Positions 8,907-20,097 of a DNA stretch of 64,000 nucleotides are shown piece after piece. Under the pieces are notes generated by a model, which was not told the origin of the DNA, did no database searches, and saw only the letters and a program-made list of their open reading frames with translations. The DNA comes from Nothopassalora personata (Eukaryota > Ascomycota > Dothideomycetes > Mycosphaerellales > Mycosphaerellaceae). The stretch covers positions 2,542,001-2,606,000 of the forward strand of contig CM066288.1 in assembly GCA_033816765.1 (NCBI GenBank), written 5' to 3'. How positions within the stretch are numbered: position 1 is the first letter of the stretch; each line of letters begins with the position of its first letter. The position numbers and the translations under genes are program-made.

Positions 8907-9117
8907 ATCTATCTAAGAGACCTAAGTATCGAACTTATCTCGGTCGCTATAGTAGTATTCTAGCTTACTAACCTTAAGGGTGTCGTTGCCTATATAAGTA
9001 GCTAAGGCATTAATAGTATCGTTCGCGGTCTAAGGTCGTTAGGCTCTACTTACTTTACTAGGGGCGGGTGTTCCCCGTTTACTCTATCGGTCTCCTATCG
9101 TAGAGGGCGTTTAAAGC
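8907..9117 (-). mobile_element. Truncated retroelement leader, RIP-mutated
   Basis: Positions about 9057-9117 share CTAGGGGCGGGTGTTCCCC and GGGCGTTTAAAG with the sequence just inside the right LTR of E2 (25584-25643). It is therefore the primer-binding-site side of a related minus-strand element whose body has been lost. The first 150 bp are not recognised. Confidence 0.5.
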
Positions 9118-9523
9118 TATTAGGTTTAGTATAACCTAATAATATTATAAGTTAAGAAGATAAGCTTAATCGGGTTTGTTCTCGGGCCGATAGGAAGTCG
9201 AGGGAGAGTAATAAAGTAGTAGTCGTCTTAGTCTTACAAAGACTTAAGAAACAATATAGTAGAGGTTAGGTTTTGGTATATTCTAAACAGTAATATTAAA
9301 CAGTAAATTAAACGTATCGAAACTATAAGGGATTCTTAGCGTTCCTAAATATAAAGGAGATTCGTAGATCTCGGTAATTAGTCTAATTATTCTAAGCATA
9401 AGTAGTCTAATTAGTCTAAGCATAAGTAGTCTAATCGCCCTAAGTCTAAGCGTTTAGGTAGGATAAGTTACGTGCTCGTTTCGTTATTATAATTCTAGGG
9501 TCTATAGGAATCATTCCGTAACA
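9118..9523 (-). repeat. LTR remnant related to the E2 LTR
   Basis: 406 bp from TATTAGG (TGTTAGG after RIP) to CGTAACA. About 215 bp at the right end match the E2 LTR (from about 9309 on), including the 20-bp-period AGTCTAA/CATAAGTAGTCTAA repeats. The left part differs, so it belongs to a related subfamily. Confidence 0.65.
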
Positions 9524-9944
9524 AGTACTAAGTAGAACGCCTTAAAATTAGCTAGATAAGGACATAGGAGATAGCTACGGACGGTCTAACTAAGGTCCTA
9601 ACTCTATAATAGCACTAGCGGTTTATTAATTACCTTAATTTAGGAGATTAGCAAATAGGTATACCCTCGCTTTAATAGCTAGGGGGTACTATCTTTACTT
9701 TACTTCTAAAATAAATACTCGTAGTTTATTTAGTTAGGGGCTAAGAATACCCTACCTTTACGATTAGAGAGGACTAAAGGACTTCTAAGAATAAGATAAG
9801 GCCTATAACTCGTAGTAAAGCTTACTTAACGGTTATACGCACTTATAACGTAATAATCTTATATACTTAGCGCGAATATAGCCTATATCTAACTTCTTAA
9901 TCCTTCTAATAACCCTCTCTTTTATAATCTACTTCGTACCGCCG
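9524..9944. other. RIP-degraded sequence left of E2
   Basis: AT-rich, TpA-rich and full of stops in every frame; no family recognised. It ends with the CGCCG target duplication of E2 (9940-9944) and once continued directly into 26009 onward. Confidence 0.4.
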
Positions 9945-10100
9945 TGTTATGTCTCGTTCTAGGGCTAGTCTTAAAGGAGAGATAAGTTAAGTTACGTAGC
10001 GGTATTCTTTAGAGAGGCTAAAGTAAGCTAAGCGAAGATAGATGATTAGAGTAAGAGTTGTATTCTAATTAGTGAGATAGTAACATAAGTTGAACGCATC
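9945..10100 (-). repeat. E2 left LTR, outer half (156 bp)
   Basis: Matches 25644-25799. Interrupted after GCATC (10096-10100), the target-site duplication of E1. It continues at 19004. Confidence 0.9.
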
Positions 10101-10262
10101 TATAAGGGGCGGGCCCCTGTTTCTTAGTATAGGCTACGCCTATGCGTTCGGATTGCTTTCCGACACCTTTTCCTCGGATAGCGTGTAACTTCCCCTTTCT
10201 TCTATATCGAACTTATTACAAACTTCATAGAACTTTAGTGTATACGTCGTTCACCCGTGACA
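10101..10262 (+). repeat. E1 left LTR (162 bp)
   Basis: From TATAAGGGGC (TGTAAGGGGC before RIP) to GTGACA. It has the same length as the right LTR and differs from it only by C/T and G/A changes in the segments compared. Confidence 0.9.
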
Positions 10263-10320
10263 TTAAGTTCGATCTATTCGAATTAGCTAGGCACCTACCA
10301 TTAAAGAGACGGGATACGTA

Positions 10321-11624
10321 ATGACGTCGCCGGGTAGCGAGAACCCCGGGACTAGTGCCTCGAATGAAAACTTCCAACTTATGCTATAGTAACTATACTA
10401 GCGACAGGAAGAGATGCAAGCCGAGTTAATTGTAATGCGCGCCGCTTTAAAAGAATCGGAAGACGCTCGACGTTAGTTAACACCTATAGTCTCGCTACTA
10501 GTTTATAACGAGACGACTACTAGTGACCTAATAAGACAGCTACTATAGACGCTAAACGCCGCCGCGCCCTCGCCGCGTACCGGAGAAGAACCGTCGGGTC
10601 CTAGAGGTTAGAACCCCCCTTCCTAGGACGGTAAGGTAGAGACATTCCGCGATTACTTCTTAAGGTTAAAGAGCTCTTTTAGGGTGCGATCCGCCCTAAA
10701 ACCGACGCTCTCTAAGGAGTATTACTAGGACGCGATTAACGACACCTTACTAGCGAGAGAGCGTACTAGGATGCGGCACTTCTAGGATAAGGGAGACGGC
10801 GAACTTAGGAAGGACCCCGTTGCTTTCTTTACGTAACTCGAGAAAGTCTTCGGTAATAGTAACGAGCGCGCTAAGGCCCTAGAGTAGCTTACTAAGATTA
10901 AACATACGAACGGTTAACCTTAGTACGATTACTAGATGAAATTCGACGGACTCCTACTAAGCGCCGGCGGAGAGAACTAGAGCGACGACGCGAAGATTAG
11001 TTACTTACGTAACACCTTCTCGAACCCCGTTCGGATGTACACGGCGGTTATGCCGAAAAAGGAGGACTACTACGAGTTTACGGGGGAGGTCGAATGGATT
11101 ATAACTAACCTCGAGGACACGGACCAGTTCAAAATAGCCCATAAGAGGTAGAAGGACAACATTAAGGACTCTAGTATAACCGCTATAGTTACTACCCGTT
11201 CTTATACGAGAGCGGCTAGTAACTAGGTTAATGCCGATAGTAACACCATTATAGCACTAACCCGGATAAGCGGAGGCCGCCCTAGAAGTCGTAGAGATCG
11301 GAAGGAGGATAAAGGGAGGTAGAGAGTAAAATGGGTAGACACCGCGGAGAGGGATCGTAGGCGCTAAGAATAGCTCTACTTCCGCTATAGAGCGAGCGGA
11401 CATCAAGTAAAGGAATGCCCGTACGCCGTAGTAGTCAATCCTACTAGGATTAACGCGGCCTCGGTCGCGCCGATCCTAGAGGACGACGGGTTTAAGTCGG
11501 ATCCCGGAGAGATAGGAAAAGACTAGCTCCTAGTCGAAAGCTAGAACTAGGAGACAAAGAAGCACTAGTAAAGGGGTAGAACGTAGTTAAGAGTTCTATA
11601 AATGGGAATCTTATATATACTAAC
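10321..11624 (+). pseudogene. gag: E1 gag relic (RIP-killed)
   Basis: It starts at ATG 10321 (MTSPGSENPG). The frame can be followed for about 430 codons to the E3 insertion point, with in-frame TAG/TAA mostly where Trp or Gln would be expected. A region resembling the retrotransposon gag core lies at about 10630-11150. A zinc-knuckle relic at about 11375-11420 has the pattern C-F-R-C-x4-H-x4-C with Cys changed to Tyr. Gag and pol probably formed one long frame, now split by E3. Confidence 0.8.
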
Positions 11625-11629
11625 GTACT

Positions 11630-11971
11630 TGTTAGGAACCGCTGTACGTTATCCTAACTAGGCTTAGATCTTTATAGGGATGTCTCGACTCGTTAGAAAG
11701 GTAGTAGTCCTAAATAGTATATAGTGTATACTTGAAATGAGTTAAGCACGAGGCTCCTATCTACTCGTAAAGAAGCGTCGTCTATATAGTGCTATGTCTT
11801 AGCGTAACTAATTAGTCGGATTAGTTAATCTGTCCTGCTCTCTCTACTCTATTATAGAGCACGTAGATTAGAGAGAGCACTCTACATATCGGATCCTTCC
11901 ACTAGTGTGTAGGTATCGATTAGTTAGGTATCGATTAGTTAGCTAGAGCTTCTCCGGATCGATCCGTAACA
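11630..11971 (-). repeat. E3 left LTR (342 bp)
   Basis: TGTTAGG...TAACA, preceded by GTACT. It is nearly identical to 13730-14071, with differences of the C/T and G/A type. A short GTATCGATTAGTTAG tandem repeat is at about 11915-11945. Confidence 0.9.
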
Positions 11972-12047
11972 CTATCCCCCCTTTAGCCTAGCTTCGTCCC
12001 GAAGCTCTTATATAATAAATGTGTCCCTAATTCATGTTTCCTTAACG

Positions 12048-12662
12048 ATGTCGTCCTCTCGCAAACCATCCTCTAAGATTAGCTTATCCGTCCGTCGAAC
12101 CTGCCTTACTAACAAGATCGAGTTACTTAGGGTCGTTATGGTCTAAAAATGCAGTCGCTACGTCGTACAGGATATCGCCTACCGCGTATATATCTTATCT
12201 AGAAAGTATAGTGCTTATGTTCGTTTAAACTATAAGGGTTGCGATATTATTATATCGGAAGGCGACTAGTCCCGCCTACGAAAATAGCGCGCCGCTCTAG
12301 AGGAGAAAATGTCGTTGCATCTACGTAGAATGCGCGAGTTGCGGGCGATACTCTAGCGCCTCTAAGAGGAAGAAGCTACCGCGTAGGAAAAGAAGTCCCG
12401 CCTTTAGAAGGAGATAGATCTACTCGAGAGCCGTAAGGCCGAGGCGTTGTCCGTCGAGAAGTCCCTTCTCGAGGAGTAAGAGTCGGTAGAGCCTAGTCGT
12501 GCTCCCGTATTACCGGTTCCTATCCTTCCTTAGTCGTCCCTCGAGGAAGTGCCGGATACCTTCTAGTCTAATCTCTATTTCGATCTAGAAGCCGTATCGT
12601 AAGTTGTTGTCCCGTAGCCTATTCCGTGTCGTCGTATTAACTTCTATATCCTAGGTTATTAA
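12048..12662 (+). pseudogene. E3 antisense frame: Cys-rich coiled-coil protein relic
   Basis: From ATG 12048 to TAA 12660-12662, about 204 codons stay in one frame with stops only where RIP would make them. It begins MSSSRKPSSK and continues with a basic region, a GCDIII segment matching GYKDCD in the E2 copy, then a Leu/Glu/Arg-rich coiled coil. It is homologous in layout to 19281-19835 of E2. It lies antisense to gag-pol and next to the 3' LTR. Confidence 0.6.
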
Positions 12663-13690
12663 ATTAAGAAGCCGCTGTTTAATGCCTTTATCGTTAGGTC
12701 GTTTCTACTAGGTAGATTTCGAGAGAAAGCTCTCGTATTCCTAGTATGCATTCTCTTCGCGAATTATTGCGTTAAACTCGCGGCTAACTATGTTCTTTTT
12801 CTTGTAGTTCCTTGCATAATGGCCTTACTCGCTATATACGTAGTAGGTGGAACCTTTACTCTTTAGCCCCCTTCCTGTCCTACGTTCCGTTACGTCTAAT
12901 TCCATCGGGTCTCCGTAACTATTAGGGTCCTAACTTCTAGCCTTAAAGCCCCCTCTTCCGCCCGCGGCGGGTCTCTAGTATCTAGGCTGTACGTGTCGGT
13001 CGTACCTTAACTCCTAGAGCCTTTCGTCGATCTCCTTTACTACCTTAATCATCGCCCCTAGCGTAACAACGCTAGCGTTTCGGGATAGTTCGGCTTTAAC
13101 GTTGTCCTTTAGCCCGAGGTAGAACTATAATCGTAAAGCTACGTCGTTCTATTCTAGGTCGGCGGCATATCCTTAGAATTCTAAGGCGTATAGCGCTATA
13201 GAAGTAGTCTATCGAAGTTATCGGATATGTCGGTCGGCGTATACCTCCTTATTCGGTATCCCGTATAGATTATCGAGTTTCGTCTTAAACTCGTCGTAGT
13301 CGTAGAAAATTTTTCGAGTTTCCGTCTTAGGTGTTTCTCCCTCACCCTAGTTATGTAGCTAGTCCTTAAGGTATAGTCGGAATCCTCTAGCTGCTTTTCC
13401 TCGTAGGAAGGATACGGCGTACAAGACCTTGCTAGCCTCGCCTTAAAACTGGTATACGTTAAAGTGAAGGTACAACTAAACCTGCAGTTAAAAAGCCTCT
13501 AGTTTATCCTTAGTCCCGTCGAACGTCTCCGGCGTAGACACCTTAGGTGCACGGTAGTGGTCTAATAGGTTCAGCATGCCTATAGGAGTGTTGTTCTTAC
13601 TACTTCCTATAATCGACATTTCGCTTATTCGTTCCGTAATGCCAGTTAACTATAGCTATTGTCGTAACGGACTCCGGGTAGCGTCTCTCC
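12663..13690 (-). pseudogene. gag: E3 gag relic (RIP-killed)
   Basis: The minus strand reads through stops as a typical retrotransposon gag. A DEFKTKLDNLYG-like segment is followed by ALEF, AADLE and FYLGLKDNVKAEL, then a DPMELD segment and a decayed zinc knuckle (GHYARNYK, Cys to Tyr) near 12785. No protease or RT follows before the antisense frame, so pol was deleted. Confidence 0.75.
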
Positions 13691-13729
13691 TAGACATATG
13701 TAAAGGGCCCTAGTAGTAGTACTTAAAGT

Positions 13730-14071
13730 TATTAGGAACCGCTATACGTTATCCTAACTAGGCTTAGATCTTTATAGGGATGTCTCGACTCGTTAGAAAG
13801 GTAGTAGTCCTAAACAGTATATAGTGTATACTTGAAATAAGTTGAGCACGAGGCTCCTATCTACTCGTAAAGAAGCGTCGTCTATATAGTGCTATGTCTT
13901 AGCGTAACTAATTAGTCGGATTAGTTAATCTGTCCTGCTCTCTCTACTCTATTATAGAGCACGCAGATTAGAGAGAGCACTCTACATATCGGATCCTTCT
14001 ACTAGTATATAGGCATCGATTAGTTAGGCATCGATTAGTTAGCTAGAGCTTCTCCGGATCGATCCGTAACA
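13730..14071 (-). repeat. E3 right LTR (342 bp)
   Basis: TATTAGG (RIP of TGTTAGG)...TAACA, followed by the target duplication GTACT at 14072-14076. Confidence 0.9.
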
Positions 14072-14076
14072 GTACT

Positions 14077-17000
14077 CCTAAACGAAAGTTACGGAACGTT
14101 TACCCTTATCGATAAAGGATATATGTGCTACGCTATGATTAACGGAGACTTAGCGAAAGGCCTCGGTCTTACGTATGTTAGTAACGAGAGCCGTAGGGCT
14201 ATAGGGTTTACGAAGGCGATGCGGAACTCGATCGAAGGAGTAGTCGCCTTCCGTATAGAAATTGCCGGGATCCACTAGGTAGTTTATGCTTATGTCGTGT
14301 CTAATCTAGACTTCCCTATAATCCTAGGGAACCCGTGGAAGGCGCACAATTAGATCCGGACCGCGCCTAAAAAGCGCCGGTACTACGATAGCTTAGTAAA
14401 GAAATAGGTACCCGAAGGGCGTAACTACGAAGAACACGAGTCGGGTGAGCGTTTCGCTATAATTGCCGCGGCAACCGTAGAAGATATTAAGAAAGCCCTT
14501 AGTAAAAAGGAGCCGCCTACGCGAGAGGAACTTAAGAAGGACTTACCTCTAGAACTTTAGGATATACTACCGTTATTTTCCACTAGGGAAGCTAATAAAC
14601 TAGCTCTACACCGCGGCGACCTTAACTATAAGATCGAAATACGGACGAAAACCGACGGAAGCCTAGAACTATTGCCCTAGGGACCGCTCTATAGCATGTC
14701 TAAAGACGAGCTACTTGTCCTCCGGAAGTTACTAACGGAACTGTAGCGTAAGGGTTATATTCGCCTTTCTACCTTAGAAGCGGCGGCTCCCGTCTTATTC
14801 GTAAGGAAGCCCGGGGGAGGACTTAGGTTCTACTATAATTATAGAGCATTAAACTCGATTACTAAGTAGGACCGTTATCCGCTACTATTAATCCCGGAAA
14901 CCATTCGGAATCTAACGGGCGCTAGATAGATTACGAAGGTTAACGTTATTACCGTATTCTACTACCTTCGGATAGCTCGAGGCGAAGAGTATAAGACGGC
15001 TTTTCGAACTAGATTCAGTCTTTAGGAGTAGCTAGTATGTCCGTTCGGTTTATCCGGGGCCCCTATAACATTCTAGCGCTCCATTAACAGTTTATTACGG
15101 GACTACCTAGACGACTTTGCCTCGGCCTACGCTAACGACGTCGTTATTTACTCCGACGGAATAAAAAAGGACCATTTCTAGAAGGTTCGCATCGTACTCT
15201 AGAAGCTTTAGGACGGAGGCCTTTTCCTAGACCTAGGGAAGTGTAAGTTCGTATAGAAGAAGGTTAAGTACCTCGGGTTTATTGTACACGCCGACGGGAT
15301 AGGAGTAGGACCTAACCCCGAGAAGGTGGCAGTAGTAAAGGACTAGAAGGCACTAGTTACCTAGAAGGAAGTGCGGCGTTTCTTAGGCTTCGCGAACTAC
15401 TACCGGATGTTTATTCTAAACTATTCGAAGCTCGCCGAGCCCTTAACGTCGCTAACCGGTAAGAACAAGGTATTTTCCTAGGGAGATCGTTAGGCTAATA
15501 CGTTTAAGTCCCTAAAGGATAAGTACTGTAAAGCACTAGTTTTAGCCTACTAGAACCCGGAGCTCCCTACCTTTTTAGAGACGGACTATAGCGGCTTTAC
15601 GCTTAGAGGCGCCCTCCTATAAGAAAAGGACGGAGTCGTAAAACTAGTAGGATTCTACTCGAAGAAGCTTAACAAGGCTGAGATTAACTACGACATTTAC
15701 GATAAGGAGATGCTCGCGGTAGTATCCTGTCTTAAGGAATAGGCTCCCGAGTTAAAAACATGTAGGCCCTTTATAATCTAGACGGACTATAAGAACCTAG
15801 AATACTTTATAACGAAGAGACAGCTTTCCGAACGGCAGATCCGGTAGGTTAAGGAAGTTACAAAATTCCACTTTTTATTAGTATATAGGCCGGGTACCGA
15901 GGCGATTATACCGGACGCCCTTTCTCGAAGGGAGTAGGACACACTTAGGTAGGACGACAAGTTATCACGGTATCGTAGGTTTCTTAAACCGGACATCGTA
16001 AAGAATTGGCCGAACCCATTCCGACTATAAGGAGGCGGACATAGCGATTCTATAGAACGACACCCTTCGAACTAAGCTAATCTAATCCGTATACAATTTA
16101 CCGGTGTACAGCCACCCTAGCCGGGACTCTATAGTATCGATACTAAGTTGCAACTTCTACTAGCCCCTATAGTCTAAGCACGTAAGGCAGTTCTTAAGGA
16201 ACTGTAACTACTACAGTAGGAATAAGGTGTAGAGAGAATAAAAACACGGCCTCCTATAACCCTTACCGGTCCCCGACCGATTCTTCTAGGAGATCTCGAT
16301 AGATTTTATAACGGACATGCCCGAGTCGTAAGGGAACACTTACCTCTAGGTAATTAAGGATCGACTAAGTAAGACCGTCGTTTTAGAAGCGATGCCTACT
16401 ATAAAAGCCGAGGACTACGCTAAAAGGTTCTTAGACTACTAGGTAAGATACTACGGCCTCCCTTAAGCTATTACGAGTAACCGGGGTACTAACTAGACGA
16501 GTACCTTCTAGAGGACCTTCTATCGTTTAACCGGTATAAAATAGAGGCTTAGCTCCGCCTACTACCTACAAACCGACGGAGGCCCGGAACGGTTAAACTA
16601 GGAAGTCTAGGCTTACCTTCGTAACTACATTAACTATAAGTAGTCCGACTAGAAACGCTAGCTCCCTACGGCGTAACTTGCTCTAAACGCGCGGTATTAC
16701 GCTAGGCTAGGAATAAGCCCCTTCTTCGCGGTACACGGATACGAGGTACTATTACCCGTTTAGTTATAACCGGATCTAGAGACCTCTTAGTTAGACGCCG
16801 CGTAACGGGTAACGCTATTCGTAGAGAGGATGTAAAAGATTACGGACCTATGTTAGGCGAGTATAGCGGAAGCCGCCTAAAAATAGGAGGACTACGCTAA
16901 CCGGGATAGGAAGCCCGCACTAATCTATCGTGTAGGCGATAAAGTTTAGCTAGATCTACGCAACTATGTTACTATACGACTAAAGAAGAGCCTCGACTAT

Positions 17001-17400
17001 AGACACGCGAAGTATACGGTAGTAGAAGTGATCTTACCGTTATCTATACGCTTATCTAGGATCCCCGACGGGATCTACCCGGTCTTCTATCCTAACTTAC
17101 TACGACCTATAAGCTAAGACCCCTTACCTAGATAGGAGATCAATAACAAATAGCCGGACCCCATTATACTTAAGTCTTACGAAGAGTAGTAGGTAGAAGA
17201 GATCCTTTACGCTAGAACTAAGGTTAGAGGTAGAGGCCGAGTGCGCGAAGTCCTAGTAAAATGGACCGGATGCTACAAGCCTACATAGAAACTATTAGGG
17301 TACCTCGCGGACACAGTAGCCGCGGATAACTTCGAGAGGAGATATAGTAACCTAATAACGTATAACGGACCGAAGGAGGCATAGGATACGAATAGAAGGG
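14077..17400 (+). pseudogene. pol: E1 pol relic: protease, RT, RNase H, integrase, chromodomain
   Basis: The plus-strand frame resumes after E3. The protease end carries FPIILGNPWKAH near 14310. The RT carries [10 protein letters not shown] near 14810 and a catalytic YAND (YADD changed by RIP) at 15128-15139. The RNase H segment is FLETDYSGFTL near 15575, followed by PDALSRRE near 15915. The integrase region spans about 16000-16900 and is badly degraded. A chromodomain relic at about 17168-17345 includes VEEILYAR and VREVLVKWTGC. Trp codons are consistently TAG. Clearly dead. Confidence 0.85.
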
Positions 17401-18836
17401 GGAGAAGGCGAAAAGGTAAGGATTACTAGGGATTTAGCGTAGACACAGGCGTTTAGAAAAGGTAGGCGTTCTTTTAGGTTAGGGAGTCTTTTTAGGAGAT
17501 AGAGAGAAGTAAGAAGGTATAGGTAAGTTTAAGAGCGTTTCATTTCAGCGGCGTCCGCCGTAAAAGTAGCGGAGCCCGATCCCTTTTGAGATAACTGTAT
17601 ACTATAATAGCCCGGTCGCGGCCCGCGCGAAAGACGAGGGTACCCGAAGGCTAGCTAGTAGAGGCCGAGGCCTAACGCACGCGGCGCTAGCCTAGCTAGA
17701 GGTTACGTAGGGCGCCCCCGGGACTAAGAGATCGGTTAGCGATAGTTTTATAACGGGGCCCGTAGTACATACGTCTACCTAAAGGTAAGCTAAGCATTAG
17801 CTATAGTGCCTATAACCTTAGCGGCGACCGTACTAAAAGAATCGGTAAACGCGTATAAAGAGGCGGAGGCCGTAGAAACTTACCGGGAGAGTATGCTAGT
17901 ACGCTAGAGAGGCTTTAAAGCCTTCTAGGCTTTAAGGACGGCGCGGAGCTTAGTACGGGCGTCGTCGCTAAAAGACCGTTAGCCGGTAGAAAAGTAGCGG
18001 AGGACGCTAGGGAGGATACTTACGCGCGGTTCTAGTTAGTAGCGCGGGTCCACTTAGTATAGGCGGCGTAGGCGAGCTCCGGCCTAAAACGCGCGGTTAG
18101 CAATAATTTTCCTTCGCGGTCCGCGCGGTACATACATGTCCTCGCAATGCTTACGATTAGTGTTGTAGGCCTAGTAGGCGCGCGCGGTTGCGCCCTAACG
18201 ATAATTAGCGGACCCCGATAAGAATAGGACGAGGACCGGTACTTATATACTAGGAGACGTAGTCTACGCTAGTAGAGGCGTAGGGGACGTAGTAGATGCG
18301 GCGTTAGGACATTTTATACTAGGCTCCGGTTAGAATGTTTCGGTCTCCGTAGGAATTTATTCGGACTTACTTAATAGTATTAATGGGAGATGTAGTAGTA
18401 GTAGTTTCTATTTACGGCATGCTATTAGTATCTATCGGAACCCGTAGGGAAAATGTCGTCTCCCTAAGCGATAGGCATAAGATGCGCGAATATGCCCCTA
18501 AGGCTAGAGACGCTTAGCTAGGGGGAGGGGGAGGGGCGACTTACGCGTGCGGTAGGCGATAAGGAAAAGAAAGAAAAGAAAAAAGAGAACGAGAACCTAA
18601 AGATATGTTCTAGGCTCCTATTGTTCACATGTAACAATAGCTATTATTACTTAATAGACAATAGTAAACCTTACACTCACCTAGGTAATAATACTTCATC
18701 TCGGCGTCGGCGGGGCTAGACAATAAGGAAGAGAAGCTCGGGCACTTCCTATTACGAGCCTAACGAGAACGCCTAAGACAATGGGCTCTAGGGCGGAGCT
18801 ATAACTAGGGGCGGCGGAGGAGGAAGGGGGGGGTAG
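17401..18836 (+). other. Long 3' region of E1 with purine tract
   Basis: About 1.4 kb with GC-rich islands; two segments (about 17730-17820 and 18095-18175) look like diverged copies of each other. No gene is recognised. It ends in the purine tract GGAGGAGGAAGGGGGGGG (18815-18832) next to the right LTR. Confidence 0.5.
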
Positions 18837-18998
18837 TATAAGGGGCGGGCCCCTGTTTCTTAGTATAGGCTACGCCTATGCGTTCGGATTGCTTTCCAAC
18901 ACCTTTTCCTCGGACAGCGTATAACTTCCCCTTTCTTCTATATTGAACTTATTATAAACTTTATAGAACTTTAGTGTATACGTCGTTTACCTGTAATA
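18837..18998 (+). repeat. E1 right LTR (162 bp)
   Basis: TATAAGGGGC to TGTAATA, followed by GCATC 18999-19003. Confidence 0.9.
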
Positions 18999-19003
18999 GC
19001 ATC

Positions 19004-19207
19004 GAAACCATAAGGGTTCTTAACGTTCCTAAATATAAAGGAGATTCGTAGATCTCGGTAATTAGTCTAATTATTCTAGGTATAAGCAGTCTAATTAGTC
19101 TAAGTATAAGTAGTCTAATCGCTCCAAGTCTAAGCGCTTAGGTAGGATAAGTTACGTATCCGTCTTATCGTTATGATTCTAGGGTCTATAGGAATCATTC
19201 CGTAACA
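19004..19207 (-). repeat. E2 left LTR, inner half (204 bp)
   Basis: Matches 25800-26003. It is preceded by the second copy of GCATC (18999-19003) and ends TAACA, followed by the pyrimidine tract that is E2's purine tract on the other strand. Confidence 0.9.
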
Positions 19208-19225
19208 CTATCCCCTTCTTAGCCT

Positions 19226-19242
19226 AGCTTCGTCCCGAAGCT
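19226..19242. repeat. Conserved 7-bp hairpin beside the purine tract of E2
   Basis: AGCTTCG-TCC-CGAAGCT is a perfect 7-bp stem. The same hairpin is at 11990-12006 in E3, in the same place next to the LTR. Conservation despite RIP suggests an element-specific signal near the purine tract. Confidence 0.6.
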
Positions 19243-19280
19243 TCTTAAGCTATTATCATTCCTTACAGTAGTAGTTAACT

Positions 19281-19835
19281 ATGTCTTCTTCCTCCTATAA
19301 ACGCCGTTAACGACTTACTTAGGATACTAAAATTTCTAGTATTAAAATAGCTCTATGCACGAATTGTTAGAAGTCTCGATCCTCGGGCGTAGTAGTAAAG
19401 TGTATCGTAGGTTCTCGGTCTAGGAAGTGTCCGGCCTATATTCGAAAAGGCTATAAGGATTGCGATATACGTCTTTCTCGTCCGGAGTAGGAGCGTCTTC
19501 GCGATTCGCGCGATAAGCTTAAGCTAGAGCTTAAGAAGATTAAAGAGGAGGAGGTACGGCTAAAGATGCGTAAGATCCGTCTTCGGAAATAGCTACGATT
19601 AGCTAAGCGTCGCACCGACAATGCCGTCGCTAAGGAGTTAGAGGAGCTCGAGGAGGAAGAGGCGCGCGAGGAGCTAGCGTCTCTTAAGCGGGCGTCGGGG
19701 GTAGAGGTGTCGCCTTCGCTAGTTTCCTTCTCGGATATCCTAGAGATGCCCGTAAATGACTAGGCGGCGCTTTCTAGAGCGGAGCCTTAGGGCGAGTCCC
19801 TAGGGGTAGAGACTTATTAGGGTACTTATTTGTAA
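19281..19835 (+). pseudogene. E2 antisense frame: Cys-rich coiled-coil protein relic
   Basis: ATG 19281 to TAA 19833-19835, 184 codons in one frame. Internal stops sit at positions explained by CAA or TGG mutation. The N-terminus is basic, with a Cys pattern C-T-N-C, K-C-P-A-Y and D-C-D suggesting a small zinc-binding module. A strongly charged coiled coil follows (about residues 75-150, rich in Glu, Lys, Leu, Arg), then a Ser/Pro tail. It runs antisense to gag-pol. From memory, proteins of this design are common as 'hypothetical' entries in fungal genomes; a link to these elements would explain that, but this is inference. Confidence 0.6.
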
Positions 19836-19859
19836 GTTGTGTCCCTGTCCTTATTAATT

Positions 19860-19933
19860 AGCTAGGTAGCTTAGTAGTAGAGCGTAAGCTGTCTACACTC
19901 TTAAGGTCGTAGGTTTAATTCCTACTCTAGCTA
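19860..19933 (+). tRNA. tRNA-like sequence 1 inside E2 (RIP-mutated)
   Basis: 74 nt. There is a 7-bp acceptor stem (AGCTAGG with TCTAGCT), a D arm of 15 nt (GCTTAGTAGTAGAGC) and a five-base variable loop AGGTC. The T arm GTAGG-TTTAATT-CCTAC has a perfect 5-bp stem. The A box TAGCTTAGTAG fits TRGYNNARNNG; the B box GGTTTAATTCC is GGTTCGATTCC after two RIP changes. The anticodon arm is 19 nt instead of 17, so it may be a tRNA-derived element and not a working tRNA. It is followed by an 8-bp hairpin (19938-19945 with 19970-19977) and T6 (19982-19987). Confidence 0.5.
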
Positions 19934-20097
19934 CTTTCTAGTAGATTAGTCTCTAGCGCGGGGGGTTAGTCTACTAGACCGTTTTTTGTACTCCTAGAGC
20001 CTTTATTAATAGTTTCGTAGGTTCCTTTCTAGTTCTACTAGGTAGCCCGTTGTAGTAGAGGATATAAGTTATAAGTCTCCTCTTGCCTTTATTAATT

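Larger units (their letters stand above)
11630..14071 (-). mobile_element. E3: 2.4-kb LTR element inserted in E1, pol missing
   Basis: 342-bp LTRs at 11630-11971 and 13730-14071 are flanked by GTACT (11625-11629 and 14072-14076). The internal part is only about 1.76 kb. It holds a gag relic on the minus strand and an antisense frame on the plus strand; no RT or integrase is present. Orientation is minus: the purine tract (AAAGGGGGGATAG on the minus strand) abuts the left LTR. It is a non-autonomous deletion derivative of an E2-like family, itself RIP-mutated. Confidence 0.9.
10101..18998 (+). mobile_element. E1: RIP-destroyed chromovirus inserted into E2's LTR
   Basis: It is bounded by 162-bp LTRs (10101-10262 and 18837-18998) and flanked by GCATC on both sides. 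Without E3 it is about 6.45 kb. The order gag, protease, RT, RNase H, integrase, chromodomain can be followed on the plus strand through stops at former Trp codons. A purine tract (18813-18836) lies directly before the right LTR. Confidence 0.9.

Noticed and set aside
9300..9480. Regular 20-bp-period repeats as a CRISPR array
   Set aside because: They are internal tandem repeats of an LTR (also at 19060-19130 and 25857-25925), without spacers or cas genes, in a eukaryote.
15787..15996. 69-codon minus-strand frame in the RIP block
   Set aside because: Lies antisense to the E1 RNase H relic; chance opening.
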